Assembly: GCA_017435645.1 (NCBI GenBank)
Contig: JAFSER010000042.1
Coordinates: 1 to 64,000 of the forward strand
Origin: Clostridium sp.
GTDB lineage: Bacteria; Bacillota; Clostridia; Clostridiales; Clostridiaceae
Direction: 5' to 3'
Length of the DNA: 64,000 bases
Below the pieces are notes generated by a model, which saw nothing but the letters and a program-made list of their open reading frames with translations, was not told the origin of the DNA and did no database searches. Shown here piece by piece: positions 1 to 7,080 of this stretch. The translations under genes were made by a program, and so were the position numbers. Numbering within the stretch: the first letter of the stretch is position 1; each line of letters begins with the position of its first letter.

Positions 1-604
1 AATATATAATATGAATTATAAATTATTAATATAAACAACAAAAAAGATTATATATGTTAATTATAATACTTCTTTTTTAGTATATAATTTTTATAACTTA
101 TAAATGTTGTATATTTATATTCAGTATATAAAATAGGAATATCATATATTAATAAGTATTTTACTTAAGATGATTTTATTAAAATTAAAGTATGAGAGAA
201 GTCTAAAATTTAAGATATATTAGGAGATTTAAAGTATAAATATGAAAATATAATTTTTTATATTATATTTCTTTAATCTAATATAAAAATAAAACTATAA
301 TTGTAGAGTATATATAAATGAAAATTTAATAAGAGTAGATAGTATAATAGCTTAATATAATAGCTGTTAAAAGAAGAGTTAATAAATAGAAACCAATAGA
401 CAAACATGTAAGTGTATTTGTAGATGGAAAGGGAATGATAAAATATTAATTTATAAGTTAAGGTAGGTAGATATATTGATATAAGATTAAAGTTGTTTTT
501 TGAAGTATTAGATTAGAATCAATGTCTACATTATTTATATATAATATAGATTAAGTGATATTAGCTAATAGGGTGCTATAGGGATATTAAAAAGGAGAGG
601 TGTA
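1..604. other. Gene-poor AT-rich stretch
   Basis: I see no gene of normal size here. The stretch is very AT-rich with frequent stops in all frames. It may be an upstream intergenic region or a decayed sequence, but I could not recognise any protein remnant. The only translation-like signal is the AAAGGAGAGG at 591-600, described with the small ORF that follows. Confidence 0.5.
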
Positions 605-715
605 GTGATTTTTATTACAACAACTCCTTACTATGTATATTCTTATATTTTACTATTAATATATCTTTTTACGAAGTATACAAATAAAATATTAAATAAC
701 TTCATTATAATTTAA
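605..715 (+). CDS. Possible 36-residue hydrophobic peptide
   Basis: A GTG codon at 605 follows a strong ribosome-binding sequence (AAAGGAGAGG, 591-600) and opens a 36-codon frame ending at TAA 713-715. The peptide begins MIFITTTPYYVYSYILLLIY and could form one membrane segment, with lysines after it (KYTNK). It runs convergently into the 3' end of the HAD gene, overlapping it by 24 nt. I do not recognise it. In such AT-rich DNA a hydrophobic frame can arise by chance, so only the ribosome site argues for it. Confidence 0.2.
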   Translation: MIFITTTPYYVYSYILLLIYLFTKYTNKILNNFIII

Positions 716-1333
716 GATATATCTATCAGCTATATTTAGCAATTCATCTTTTTGATGAGCTGAGCTTTTATCGTATATAGCATAAACAGTCATACCAGCT
801 GATTTTGCTCCTTTAACTGCTTGTATAATATCTTCAAAAACTAAGCAATCCTTTGGTGTAATATTAAGTTTTTGCGCTGAGCGTAGATATATATCAGGAT
901 TATCTTTTGATTTTTTTACTTCTTCAGTAGTGGTAATTACATCAAAGTAATGATATATATTATTATTTTTTAAAGTTGCTTCAAGTAAAGGAACAGAGTT
1001 ACTAGTTGCTAATGCAATTTTTATACCTTTATCTTTTAGCTTATTTAAAAATGGAATTACATTATCTTTTAATTTTATAGTATTTGAGTAATGATGTAAG
1101 GCCATTGTATGCCAAGTTGAAATTATATTTTCAATATTATCCTCTATATTAAATTTTTTTTTGAAATAAATGGCTGTTTCTGTAAGTGTAAGATGAGTAA
1201 TTTCTTCTTGTAAATTTAAAGGGACTTCATATCCAAATTGTCCTAAATATTCTTCATCAATTTGTGCCCAAACTCCCATAGAATCTATTAAAGTTCCATC
1301 TAGGTCAAAAATTACTGCTTTAAAATTATCCAT
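692..1333 (-). CDS. HAD-superfamily phosphatase, beta-phosphoglucomutase-like
   Basis: This 213-residue protein opens with the HAD motif I DLDGTLIDS (residues 10-18), whose two aspartates are the nucleophile and the acid/base. Motif II is ALATSNS near 108-114. The motif III lysine lies in the KKSKDNPDIYL stretch, and motif IV is LVFEDIIQAVKGAKSAGM (about 163-180). A helical cap lies between motifs I and II, as in subfamily I enzymes (beta-phosphoglucomutase, phosphoglycolate phosphatase). The substrate is probably a small phosphorylated sugar or metabolite but cannot be read from the sequence. The start is set by GGAGGT 8 nt upstream on the minus strand. It stands alone. Confidence 0.85.
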   Translation of the reverse strand: MDNFKAVIFDLDGTLIDSMGVWAQIDEEYLGQFGYEVPLNLQEEITHLTLTETAIYFKKKFNIEDNIENIISTWHTMALHHYSNTIKLKDNVIPFLNKLKDKGIKIALATSNSVPLLEATLKNNNIYHYFDVITTTEEVKKSKDNPDIYLRSAQKLNITPKDCLVFEDIIQAVKGAKSAGMTVYAIYDKSSAHQKDELLNIADRYILNYNEVI

Positions 1334-1584
1334 TAATACTACCTCCGAATAAAAAATAGGAAAAATATGATTATTATAATCATTTTAATATATAATTCTT
1401 TTAAATAGAAATGTAAAAGAGGATATGATGTAAGTGAATATTAATATTATTTATATTTCTATAATTTCAATGGTATTAATCTCTTGTAAATATATAAGAT
1501 GACTTATTGATAAATTTCAAGAGTATCTTAATTAATTAGATTTTAAATTATTATAAAAATAATAGTTTGTTACAAAATTAAAAA

Positions 1585-1606
1585 AACCTCTCAAGTTTGA
1601 GAGGTT
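1585..1606 (-). terminator. Intrinsic terminator of tRNA-Pro
   Basis: Inverted repeat AACCTCTCAA (1585-1594) / TTGAGAGGTT (1597-1606). Read on the minus strand it directly follows the tRNA CCA end and is followed by a T-run (the A-run at 1580-1586 on the plus strand). Confidence 0.85.
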
Positions 1607-1607
1607 T

Positions 1608-1683
1608 TGGTCGGGGTGACAGGGATTGAACCTGCGACCTCATGGTCCCAAACCACGCGCGCTCCCATCTGCGCCACACCCCG
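1608..1683 (-). tRNA. tRNA-Pro (UGG)
   Basis: On the minus strand the acceptor stem CGGGGTG pairs with CACCCCG, followed by discriminator A and an encoded CCA (1608-1610). The anticodon loop TTTGGGA gives anticodon TGG. The T arm contains GGTTCAATCC, and the D arm contains GCGCAGATGGGAGCGC. The 73-nt body plus CCA is a normal proline tRNA. It has its own consensus promoter upstream and a terminator immediately downstream, so it is a single-gene unit. Confidence 0.97.
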
Positions 1684-1696
1684 AAGTACATAAATA

Positions 1697-1725
1697 ATTA
1701 TAGTGTCGATAATAGATTATGTCAA
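1697..1725 (-). promoter_or_regulatory. Sigma-A promoter of tRNA-Pro
   Basis: On the minus strand TTGACA (1725-1720) and TATAAT (1702-1697) are separated by exactly 17 nt. The -10 box ends 13 nt before the first base of the tRNA. Both boxes are perfect consensus, as expected for a stable-RNA promoter. Confidence 0.9.
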
Positions 1726-1864
1726 TACTTTTTTATAGAACTATAAAAAAATTTACAAAAATAAATCTAATTGATAGAATAAATTTATGCAAATAGTTTG
1801 TTTTTGCAAAAATATGGTTTAAATCTATAGATATAGTTAATAATTTTTAATAGGAGGAATTAGT

Positions 1865-2170
1865 GTGAAAAGTACAACTTTAGTTATATTAATAGGAAGT
1901 TTAGGTTTTATAGTAATTGGATTAATTTATTTATTAAATAAATCAATAAAGGAATATTTTAGAGTATCAGGTATTTATAAAGATGTAGATAAATTTATGA
2001 ATTATAATGGTAAGTTTAATTTAATAATAGGTAGTATAGGGGTAATTTTAGGGATAGTGGATAATTATTTTGTCGAATCATACAAATATATAATTATTGT
2101 TTATATACTGATTATTTTTATATTTTCAATAATACAAAAGATAATTATTAAAAAATATAAAAATATATAA
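1865..2170 (+). CDS. Small three-helix membrane protein, unknown function
   Basis: This 101-residue protein starts at a GTG preceded by TAGGAGGAAT (1851-1860). It shows three hydrophobic segments: about 5-24 (LVILIGSLGFIVIGLIYLL), 52-66 (FNLIIGSIGVILGIV) and 74-92. The first is followed by charged residues (NKSIKEYF). The size and three-helix plan resemble small DUF3784-type membrane proteins of clostridia, but I cannot confirm the family. No neighbour is co-directional within a short distance, so context gives no clue to its job. Confidence 0.7.
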   Translation: MKSTTLVILIGSLGFIVIGLIYLLNKSIKEYFRVSGIYKDVDKFMNYNGKFNLIIGSIGVILGIVDNYFVESYKYIIIVYILIIFIFSIIQKIIIKKYKNI

Positions 2171-2173
2171 AAC

Positions 2174-2198
2174 CTTTACATTAAGTGTAAAATTTTTG
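2174..2198 (+). terminator. Weak terminator after the small membrane protein
   Basis: Short stem TTTACA (2175-2180) / TGTAAA (2186-2191) followed by ATTTTTG. The stem is AT-rich, so the call is tentative. Confidence 0.4.
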
Positions 2199-2324
2199 AT
2201 ATAAATTTAAGAACTTTTAAATATAATTTATAAAGAGCATATCGTTTTTAGATAAAATTAGAAGAAAAAGTATGTATAGTATACATTTGAGTGCTCTATT
2301 TGTAATATTTTAAAGAAATTACCA

Positions 2325-2353
2325 TTGTCCAAGCTTTCCATAAGTGTTATAAT
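2325..2353 (+). promoter_or_regulatory. Promoter of the NlpC/P60 gene
   Basis: TTGTCC (2325-2330), a 17-nt spacer and TATAAT (2348-2353) form a good sigma-A promoter. A 7-bp inverted repeat TACCATT (2320-2326) / AATGGTA (2351-2357) overlaps the -35 and -10 boxes and could be an operator. The predicted transcript start near 2360 leaves a leader of only about 40 nt, which contains the ribosome site and a hairpin. Confidence 0.7.
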
Positions 2354-2370
2354 GGTAAAGTAAAAAAAAG

Positions 2371-2401
2371 AGAGGGGGATGGTCGAAGAAGACCACTGCA
2401 T
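2371..2401 (+). promoter_or_regulatory. Ribosome site separated from ATG by a hairpin
   Basis: AGAGGGGG (2371-2378) is the only good Shine-Dalgarno sequence but ends 23 nt before the ATG at 2402. Between them TGGTC (2380-2384) and GACCA (2391-2395) form a 5-bp stem with a GAAGAA loop. If the hairpin forms, the remaining spacing is 7 nt, close to optimal. Confidence 0.6.
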
Positions 2402-3610
2402 ATGAAAAAAAGGATTTTATCAATTGTTATAGTCGCAATCTTAACAATTACCTCAGCAGTACCAGTTTTTGCTACTCCTAATCAGGAAGTAATAGAAAAC
2501 CAAGCGAAATATGATGAGTTAACTAAAAAAATAGATGAAATACAAGGTAAGATATACGAATTAAACGAACAAATATCACCATTAGCAGAGCAAATAGAAG
2601 TTAATAAACAAGAAATGGCTGATATTCAAGAAGAAATAGATAATACAAATAAGGAAATAGAAGCTTCAAAGATAGAAATAGAGGATCAAGAAGAAGTTGT
2701 TGGAAAGAGATTAAGAGAGCTATATAAATCAGGTGGACAAGGAAGTTATTTAACATTATTATTCACAGCTGATAGTTTTAGTGACCTAATTACAAAGTTA
2801 GATTCAGCAACTAGACTTGTAAAAATTGACAAGAAACTAGTACAAGAATTAGTTGAAAAGAAGGAAAAATTAGATAATAAGGTTATTTCATTAGAAGAAA
2901 AATCTAATGAAATAGCAAAAATAAATGATGAAAATAATAAAATGTTATCAGAGCTAGAAGTTAAAAAGCAAGAGCAAGAAGTTCTTATAGCAGAAGCTCA
3001 AGATGAACAAGAAAAATTTGATGCTGAATTTTTATCAGTTTCAGAAAGAAGCTTAGTACAAGCTGAAATGGATGTTTTATCATCATCAGAAAACATTTCT
3101 GAATTACAAAGTTCAATTAGTAGATTAAGAAGTATTAGAGATAATCAATTAAAGAGTCCTACTGTTATTGAAGAAGTTAATAATTCAATCGAAGTTGCAA
3201 AGGTTAAAATAGCTGATTTACAAGCTAAGGAAGAAGAAGCTTTAGCAGTTAATAGAGGAGAAAGTTCAGCTACTGGTAATGCTATTGTTGATTATGCATA
3301 TCAATATATAGGTACTCCATATGTATATGGAGCAACAGGTCCAAATTCTTTTGATTGCTCAGGATTTACAAGCTATGTATTTAGAAATGCAGCAGGAATA
3401 GAGATTAGTAGAACTACTTATTCACAAATAAATGTTGGAACAGCAGTTTCATACTCTGAGTTACAACCTGGTGACTTAGTATTTACTTATGGATTAGATC
3501 ACGTTGGAATATACGTTGGGGGAGGACAATATATACATGCGCCTCAACCAGGTCAAAGTGTTAAGGTATCACCAGTAACATCATTCTATGCGGCTAGAAG
3601 AGTACTTTAA
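2402..3610 (+). CDS. Secreted coiled-coil NlpC/P60 peptidoglycan hydrolase
   Basis: This 402-residue protein begins with a signal peptide (MKKRILSIVIVAILTITSAV, with a likely cut after VFA at residue 24). A long, highly charged coiled coil covers about 30-275. A C-terminal NlpC/P60 domain (about 293-402) has catalytic C319 in FDCSGF, H367 in LDHVGIYVG and H379 in YIHAPQ. The plan matches CwlO and PcsB-like D,L-endopeptidases, which cut peptide cross-links during growth. In Bacillus such enzymes are activated by FtsEX, and an ftsEX pair lies at 20.8-22.4 kb here; the pairing is inference. The start follows an unusual structured ribosome site. Confidence 0.92.
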   Translation: MKKRILSIVIVAILTITSAVPVFATPNQEVIENQAKYDELTKKIDEIQGKIYELNEQISPLAEQIEVNKQEMADIQEEIDNTNKEIEASKIEIEDQEEVVGKRLRELYKSGGQGSYLTLLFTADSFSDLITKLDSATRLVKIDKKLVQELVEKKEKLDNKVISLEEKSNEIAKINDENNKMLSELEVKKQEQEVLIAEAQDEQEKFDAEFLSVSERSLVQAEMDVLSSSENISELQSSISRLRSIRDNQLKSPTVIEEVNNSIEVAKVKIADLQAKEEEALAVNRGESSATGNAIVDYAYQYIGTPYVYGATGPNSFDCSGFTSYVFRNAAGIEISRTTYSQINVGTAVSYSELQPGDLVFTYGLDHVGIYVGGGQYIHAPQPGQSVKVSPVTSFYAARRVL

Positions 3611-3631
3611 TTAGAAGTTAATGATAATTAT

Positions 3632-3665
3632 AAACTCCGTTAAAAAACGGAGTTTATTTTTATAT
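3632..3665 (+). terminator. Intrinsic terminator of the NlpC/P60 gene
   Basis: Stem AAACTCCGTT (3632-3641) / AACGGAGTTT (3646-3655) followed by ATTTTTATAT. A strong, canonical hairpin. Confidence 0.9.
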
Positions 3666-3786
3666 ATAGCAAAATAAAAAAGTATGTTATAATAAAAAAA
3701 GTTTAAGAGAATTAAGTATATAAATTTTTATTATAAGTGTAAGAATATCTTATTTTAAATAGAATATATACAAAATATTAATAATA

Positions 3787-3843
3787 AGGAGGCTTTAGAC
3801 AGGAGTTTATTATTTTAAATATATTTCCTCACTAAAGATAATT
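3787..3843 (+). promoter_or_regulatory. Ribosome site looped to trmN6 start by a hairpin
   Basis: AAGGAGG (3786-3792) lies more than 50 nt before the ATG at 3844, and no other good Shine-Dalgarno sequence is nearer. CTTTAG (3793-3798) pairs with CTAAAG (3832-3837). An inner AGGA (3801-3804) / TCCT (3826-3829) pair extends the stem across a 2x2 internal loop. Excluding the hairpin leaves ATAATT, a 6-nt spacing. No alternative in-frame ATG, GTG or TTG exists between the TAG at 3796 and the ATG. Confidence 0.6.
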
Positions 3844-4593
3844 ATGAATAGAGATATTAATTTATTAGAAGATGAATCAATTGATGATTTACAGTTAGAT
3901 AATTTATATTTAATACAAAAGAAGAGAGGCTTTAGGTTTGGAATAGATGCAGTACTTCTTTCTAATTTTGCTAATGTTAGAAAAAAGCACAGAGTTATAG
4001 ATTTATGTACGGGAACAGGAATTATTCCATTTTTATTATATGGTAAGTATAAACCTCAAGAAATAGTAGGACTTGAAATACAAGAAGATATGGTAGAAAT
4101 GGCTAATAGAAGTAGTTTGATTAATGAAGTTCAAAATAAAGTTAAATTTGTTAATGCTGATTTAAAAGATGCAAATTTTTTAAAGTCGTTAGGAACTTTT
4201 GATGTATTAACAGTAAATCCTCCATATAAGCTAAATAATTCAGGAATATTAAATCAAGATGATAAATTAGCAATAGCAAGACATGAAATACTATGTAACT
4301 TAGAAGATGTTATTATGGCAGCAAGAAGACTTTTAAAAGATAATGGAAGAATATATATGGTACATAGACCTGAAAGATTAATAGATATATTCCAGCTTAT
4401 GAGAAAGTATAAAATTGAGCCTAAAAGAGTGCAGATGATACAACCTAATATAAATAAAGCTCCTAATATAGTATTAGTTGAAGGACAAAGGGATGGTGGT
4501 TCTTATTTAAAGTGGGAAGCTCCAATTTATGTTTATAACGAGGATGGTACTTATTCAAAGCAAATAAATGATATTTATAGTAGGGAGGCTTAA
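3844..4593 (+). CDS. tRNA1(Val) adenine-N6 methyltransferase-like (YabB family)
   Basis: This 249-residue Rossmann-fold methyltransferase has motif I VIDLCTGTGIIPFLL (51-65) for S-adenosylmethionine and the N6-adenine catalytic motif NPPY at 125-128. The length and the conserved N terminus (FRFGIDAVLLSNFA, 30-43) fit the YabB/TrmN6 family, which methylates A37 of tRNA-Val in E. coli. The exact substrate in clostridia is inferred. It is followed after 2 nt by the RsmI-like gene, the usual yabB-yabC pairing near abrB in Firmicutes. The GIY-YIG gene often between them in Bacillus is absent. Confidence 0.88.
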   Translation: MNRDINLLEDESIDDLQLDNLYLIQKKRGFRFGIDAVLLSNFANVRKKHRVIDLCTGTGIIPFLLYGKYKPQEIVGLEIQEDMVEMANRSSLINEVQNKVKFVNADLKDANFLKSLGTFDVLTVNPPYKLNNSGILNQDDKLAIARHEILCNLEDVIMAARRLLKDNGRIYMVHRPERLIDIFQLMRKYKIEPKRVQMIQPNINKAPNIVLVEGQRDGGSYLKWEAPIYVYNEDGTYSKQINDIYSREA

Positions 4594-4595
4594 TT

Positions 4596-5441
4596 ATGGA
4601 ATTTGGAAAATTATATTTGGTTCCTACACCTATAGGAAATTTACAAGATATAACTTTGAGAGCTCTAAATGTATTAAATAGTGTTGATGAAATAGCAGCA
4701 GAGGATACTAGAACTAGCTTAAAGCTATTAAATCATTTCGATATTAAAAAAAGCTTATTTAGCTATCATAAGCATAATGAACAGGGGAAAAGTCTAGATA
4801 TAATAAATAAACTTAAAAGTGGAATTAATATAGCTTTAATAACAGATGCAGGAACTCCAGGAATATCTGATCCTGGAAGTATTATAGTAAGCAAATGTAT
4901 AGAAGAAGGCATAGATTTTGAAGTTCTACCAGGGGCAACTGCTATAACAACCGCATTAGTATATTCAGGGTTAGATACAACTAAGTTTATTTTTAGAGGA
5001 TTTCTTCCAAGAGAAAATAAAGAAAGAAAGCCTATAATTGAAGAAATTAAAAATATACGAGATACAATAGTATTATATGAAGCACCTCATAGACTTTTGA
5101 ATACTTTAGAATATATTAAAGAAAACATCGGAAATAGAAAGATAGCTGTTTGCAGAGAACTTACAAAGTTACATGAAGAAATATATAGAGGGACTTTAGA
5201 AGAAGCTTTAGAATACTTTATTGAAAATAGACCAAGAGGAGAGTTTGTCTTAGTAATTGAAGGTAAATCAGATGAACTTATTAAAAGTGAAGAAGAGTCA
5301 AAATGGAATTCATTAAGTATAGAGGAGCATTTAATCCAAACAATAGAAAGTGGTATTAATAAAAAGGAAGCAATAAAAATAGTTGCAAAGGAAAGAGGTA
5401 TTGCAAAAAAAGAAGTGTATAAATATTCTACTGATTTATAA
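4596..5441 (+). CDS. rsmI: 16S rRNA C1402 2'-O-methyltransferase
   Basis: This 281-residue protein has the tetrapyrrole-methylase fold. The N-terminal LYLVPTPIGNLQDITLRAL (about 6-24) is diagnostic for RsmI/YraL. It is followed by AAEDTRTSLKLL (34-45), SYHKHNE (56-62) and ITDAGTPGISDPG (80-92). The protein methylates the ribose of C1402 in 16S rRNA using S-adenosylmethionine, which tunes decoding. The start ATG is preceded by GGGAGG 9 nt upstream. It is translationally close to the trmN6-like gene (2-nt gap), so the two are probably cotranscribed as an RNA-modification operon. Confidence 0.93.
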   Translation: MEFGKLYLVPTPIGNLQDITLRALNVLNSVDEIAAEDTRTSLKLLNHFDIKKSLFSYHKHNEQGKSLDIINKLKSGINIALITDAGTPGISDPGSIIVSKCIEEGIDFEVLPGATAITTALVYSGLDTTKFIFRGFLPRENKERKPIIEEIKNIRDTIVLYEAPHRLLNTLEYIKENIGNRKIAVCRELTKLHEEIYRGTLEEALEYFIENRPRGEFVLVIEGKSDELIKSEEESKWNSLSIEEHLIQTIESGINKKEAIKIVAKERGIAKKEVYKYSTDL

Positions 5442-5525
5442 AATAAAAATTAAAGTGTAGATAAGCAATAATATATTAAGTAGATTATTAAATATAAATA
5501 TGTAAATTTATATAATAATATAACT

Positions 5526-5547
5526 AGGGCTGTCATTTGACAGCCCT
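5526..5547. terminator. Bidirectional terminator between rsmI and abrB
   Basis: Stem AGGGCTGTC (5526-5534) / GACAGCCCT (5539-5547), loop ATTT. It lies between convergent genes. The flanks are AT-rich rather than clean T-runs, so it may serve both strands. Confidence 0.75.
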
Positions 5548-5557
5548 ATTATTATGA

Positions 5558-5797
5558 TTATTTTTTAAGTTCATTTAAGCAGTTTTTACAGATGTTCTTA
5601 CCTTTATAGTTAACAACATCTCTAGCATCACCACAGAAAATACAAGCAGGCTCGTATTTCTTTAATATGATTTGTTCTCCATCTACGTAGATTTCTAAAG
5701 CATCTTTTTCAGCTATATCTAATGTTCTTCTTAATTCTATTGGAATAACTATTCTTCCTAGTTCATCCACTCTTCTTACAACTCCAGTTGATTTCAT
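5558..5797 (-). CDS. abrB: AbrB-family transition-state regulator with cysteine finger
   Basis: This 79-residue protein has a swapped-hairpin SpoVT-AbrB domain in residues 1-47, with the signature GVVRRVDELGRIVIPIELRR. A short C-terminal tail carries C52xxC55 and C70xxC73, spaced to bind a metal ion, as is common in clostridial AbrB. It is a DNA-binding repressor or activator of stationary-phase, toxin, solvent and sporulation genes in relatives. GAGGAGGG precedes the ATG on the minus strand. A consensus promoter and a Spo0A box lie just upstream. Confidence 0.92.
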   Translation of the reverse strand: MKSTGVVRRVDELGRIVIPIELRRTLDIAEKDALEIYVDGEQIILKKYEPACIFCGDARDVVNYKGKNICKNCLNELKK

Positions 5798-5819
5798 TAT
5801 AAACCCTCCTCAAACAAGT

Positions 5820-5826
5820 TTCGACA
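5820..5826 (-). promoter_or_regulatory. Spo0A box in the abrB leader
   Basis: TGTCGAA reads on the minus strand (TTCGACA on plus), an exact 0A box, about 20 nt upstream of the abrB start codon and downstream of the predicted transcript start. In B. subtilis, Spo0A~P represses abrB from boxes at the same kind of position. Confidence 0.7.
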
Positions 5827-5839
5827 TTGCGCACAGTTA

Positions 5840-5868
5840 ATATTACTAAAAATGTAATTAAAAGTCAA
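5840..5868 (-). promoter_or_regulatory. Sigma-A promoter of abrB
   Basis: On the minus strand TTGACT (5868-5863), a 17-nt spacer and TAATAT (5845-5840). The -10 box lies 14 nt upstream of the 0A box, so the repressor site would fall in the initially transcribed region. Confidence 0.85.
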
Positions 5869-6185
5869 TATAAAAACAAAAATTTTTCTAAAAGTACACT
5901 GTTTTTATATAAATTTATTTCTAATTACAATATACTACCATATATTAGAAAAGTCAATATTAAATGTTTAAATTTCCAAAAAAATAGTAAAAAAATGTAG
6001 AATGGCTTGTCTACTAGCTTTCAGATAGGCGGAAAAATAAGTTTGAATTATAATTAAAAAAATACAATAAAAAAAGAAAAAAATGTAAAAATAATAAGGT
6101 TTTTGATATAAATTAAATTATGAAGATAGAAATAACTTGTAACAAGTTTATATGTACTATATAATTAAATTAACGATAAAGTGTA
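5869..6185. other. Intergenic region between abrB and the DUF1836 gene
   Basis: This gene-free stretch of about 400 nt, counting the abrB promoter, is AT-rich. The one less AT-rich patch is around 5998-6032, where GTAGA (5998-6002) and TCTAC (6011-6015) could pair weakly. I see no recognisable RNA family and no convincing second promoter. Confidence 0.4.
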
Positions 6186-6197
6186 GAGGTGGGTATA

Positions 6198-6791
6198 ATG
6201 GTTAAAAAAGTTGATACTAATTATATGAAAAAAGTTGCTGAAGAAATGGCTAACTCCAGTATGATTACATATGATGATTTACCGAGATATGATCTTTTTT
6301 TATCTCAAGTTATTGATTTTTTAAATGATAAATTCATTGAAGACAAATACACTAATAACATAGTTCAAAATTATATTAAAAGCGAAGTAATTACAAAACC
6401 AGAGGATGGTAAAAAAAGAGGATATACTAAAATACATCTAGTACAATTAGTTTTATTAAGTTATATGAGACCAGTACTTACTACAGAAGAAATCAAAAAA
6501 GTATTTAGCCTAGCCTTTAATGAAATAAATGAAAGATCAGATGATATTATATCTTGGGAAGATGCATATAAGATATTTTCTGAAACTCAAAATGAAAGTT
6601 TTAAGGACTTTTTAAGTAAACCAGCAGTAGATGAAGAAAAATTAGATAATATAATAAGTGAATTAAAGTTAAATGAAAAAGATGAAAATAGTATAAGAAC
6701 TTTTGTGATAGTAATGTCATTAATAGCTCAAGCAAGTGCTATAAAAAAACTAGTACAAAGAATAGTAAATGAATATCATTCAGAAGAATAA
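6198..6791 (+). CDS. DUF1836-like cytosolic protein
   Basis: I start this protein at ATG 6198, preceded by AGAGGTGGG, rather than at the in-frame GTG 6189 that lies inside that ribosome site. The roughly 197-residue product has no signal or membrane segment. Residues about 20-115 fit the DUF1836 pattern: LPRYDLFLSQVIDFL, then GYTKIHLVQLVLLSYMRPVL, which resembles a MerR-like helical DNA-binding region. DUF1836 proteins are widespread in clostridia but have no established function as far as I know. A strong terminator follows, so it is a single-gene unit. Confidence 0.75.
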   Translation: MVKKVDTNYMKKVAEEMANSSMITYDDLPRYDLFLSQVIDFLNDKFIEDKYTNNIVQNYIKSEVITKPEDGKKRGYTKIHLVQLVLLSYMRPVLTTEEIKKVFSLAFNEINERSDDIISWEDAYKIFSETQNESFKDFLSKPAVDEEKLDNIISELKLNEKDENSIRTFVIVMSLIAQASAIKKLVQRIVNEYHSEE

Positions 6792-6796
6792 GTAAA

Positions 6797-6836
6797 ACCT
6801 CACTAAGCGTACATAGATTTAGTGAGGTATTTTTGA
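6797..6836 (+). terminator. Intrinsic terminator of the DUF1836 gene
   Basis: Stem ACCTCACTAA (6797-6806) / TTAGTGAGGT (6819-6828), then ATTTTTG. Confidence 0.88.
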
Positions 6837-7080
6837 TTTTTAGTAAGTATACTTAAATATATTATTATAAAATATGCTCTATTAATATTTATTACAAACA
6901 ACTATTTTTAAGTATTTATGCAAATAAAAGATCATTTAAATTATTAATAGAGGGTTATTTATTAGCTGAGAAATAATTATAATTATTTATGTAAATATAA
7001 TTTGTATTACATTATATGTTTATATATATAATGTTTATGCTTATAATAAATGTATAATATAAAGATAGGAAGAAGTTTAG

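Noticed and set aside
1..604. Decayed transposase or phage gene at the left edge
   Set aside because: Short basic reading stretches occur, but no conserved catalytic motif, inverted repeats or target duplications could be seen.
2071..2078. Spo0A-box-like TGTCGAA near 2072 (and another near 21913)
   Set aside because: Both lie inside coding sequences away from promoters; at seven bases such matches occur by chance.
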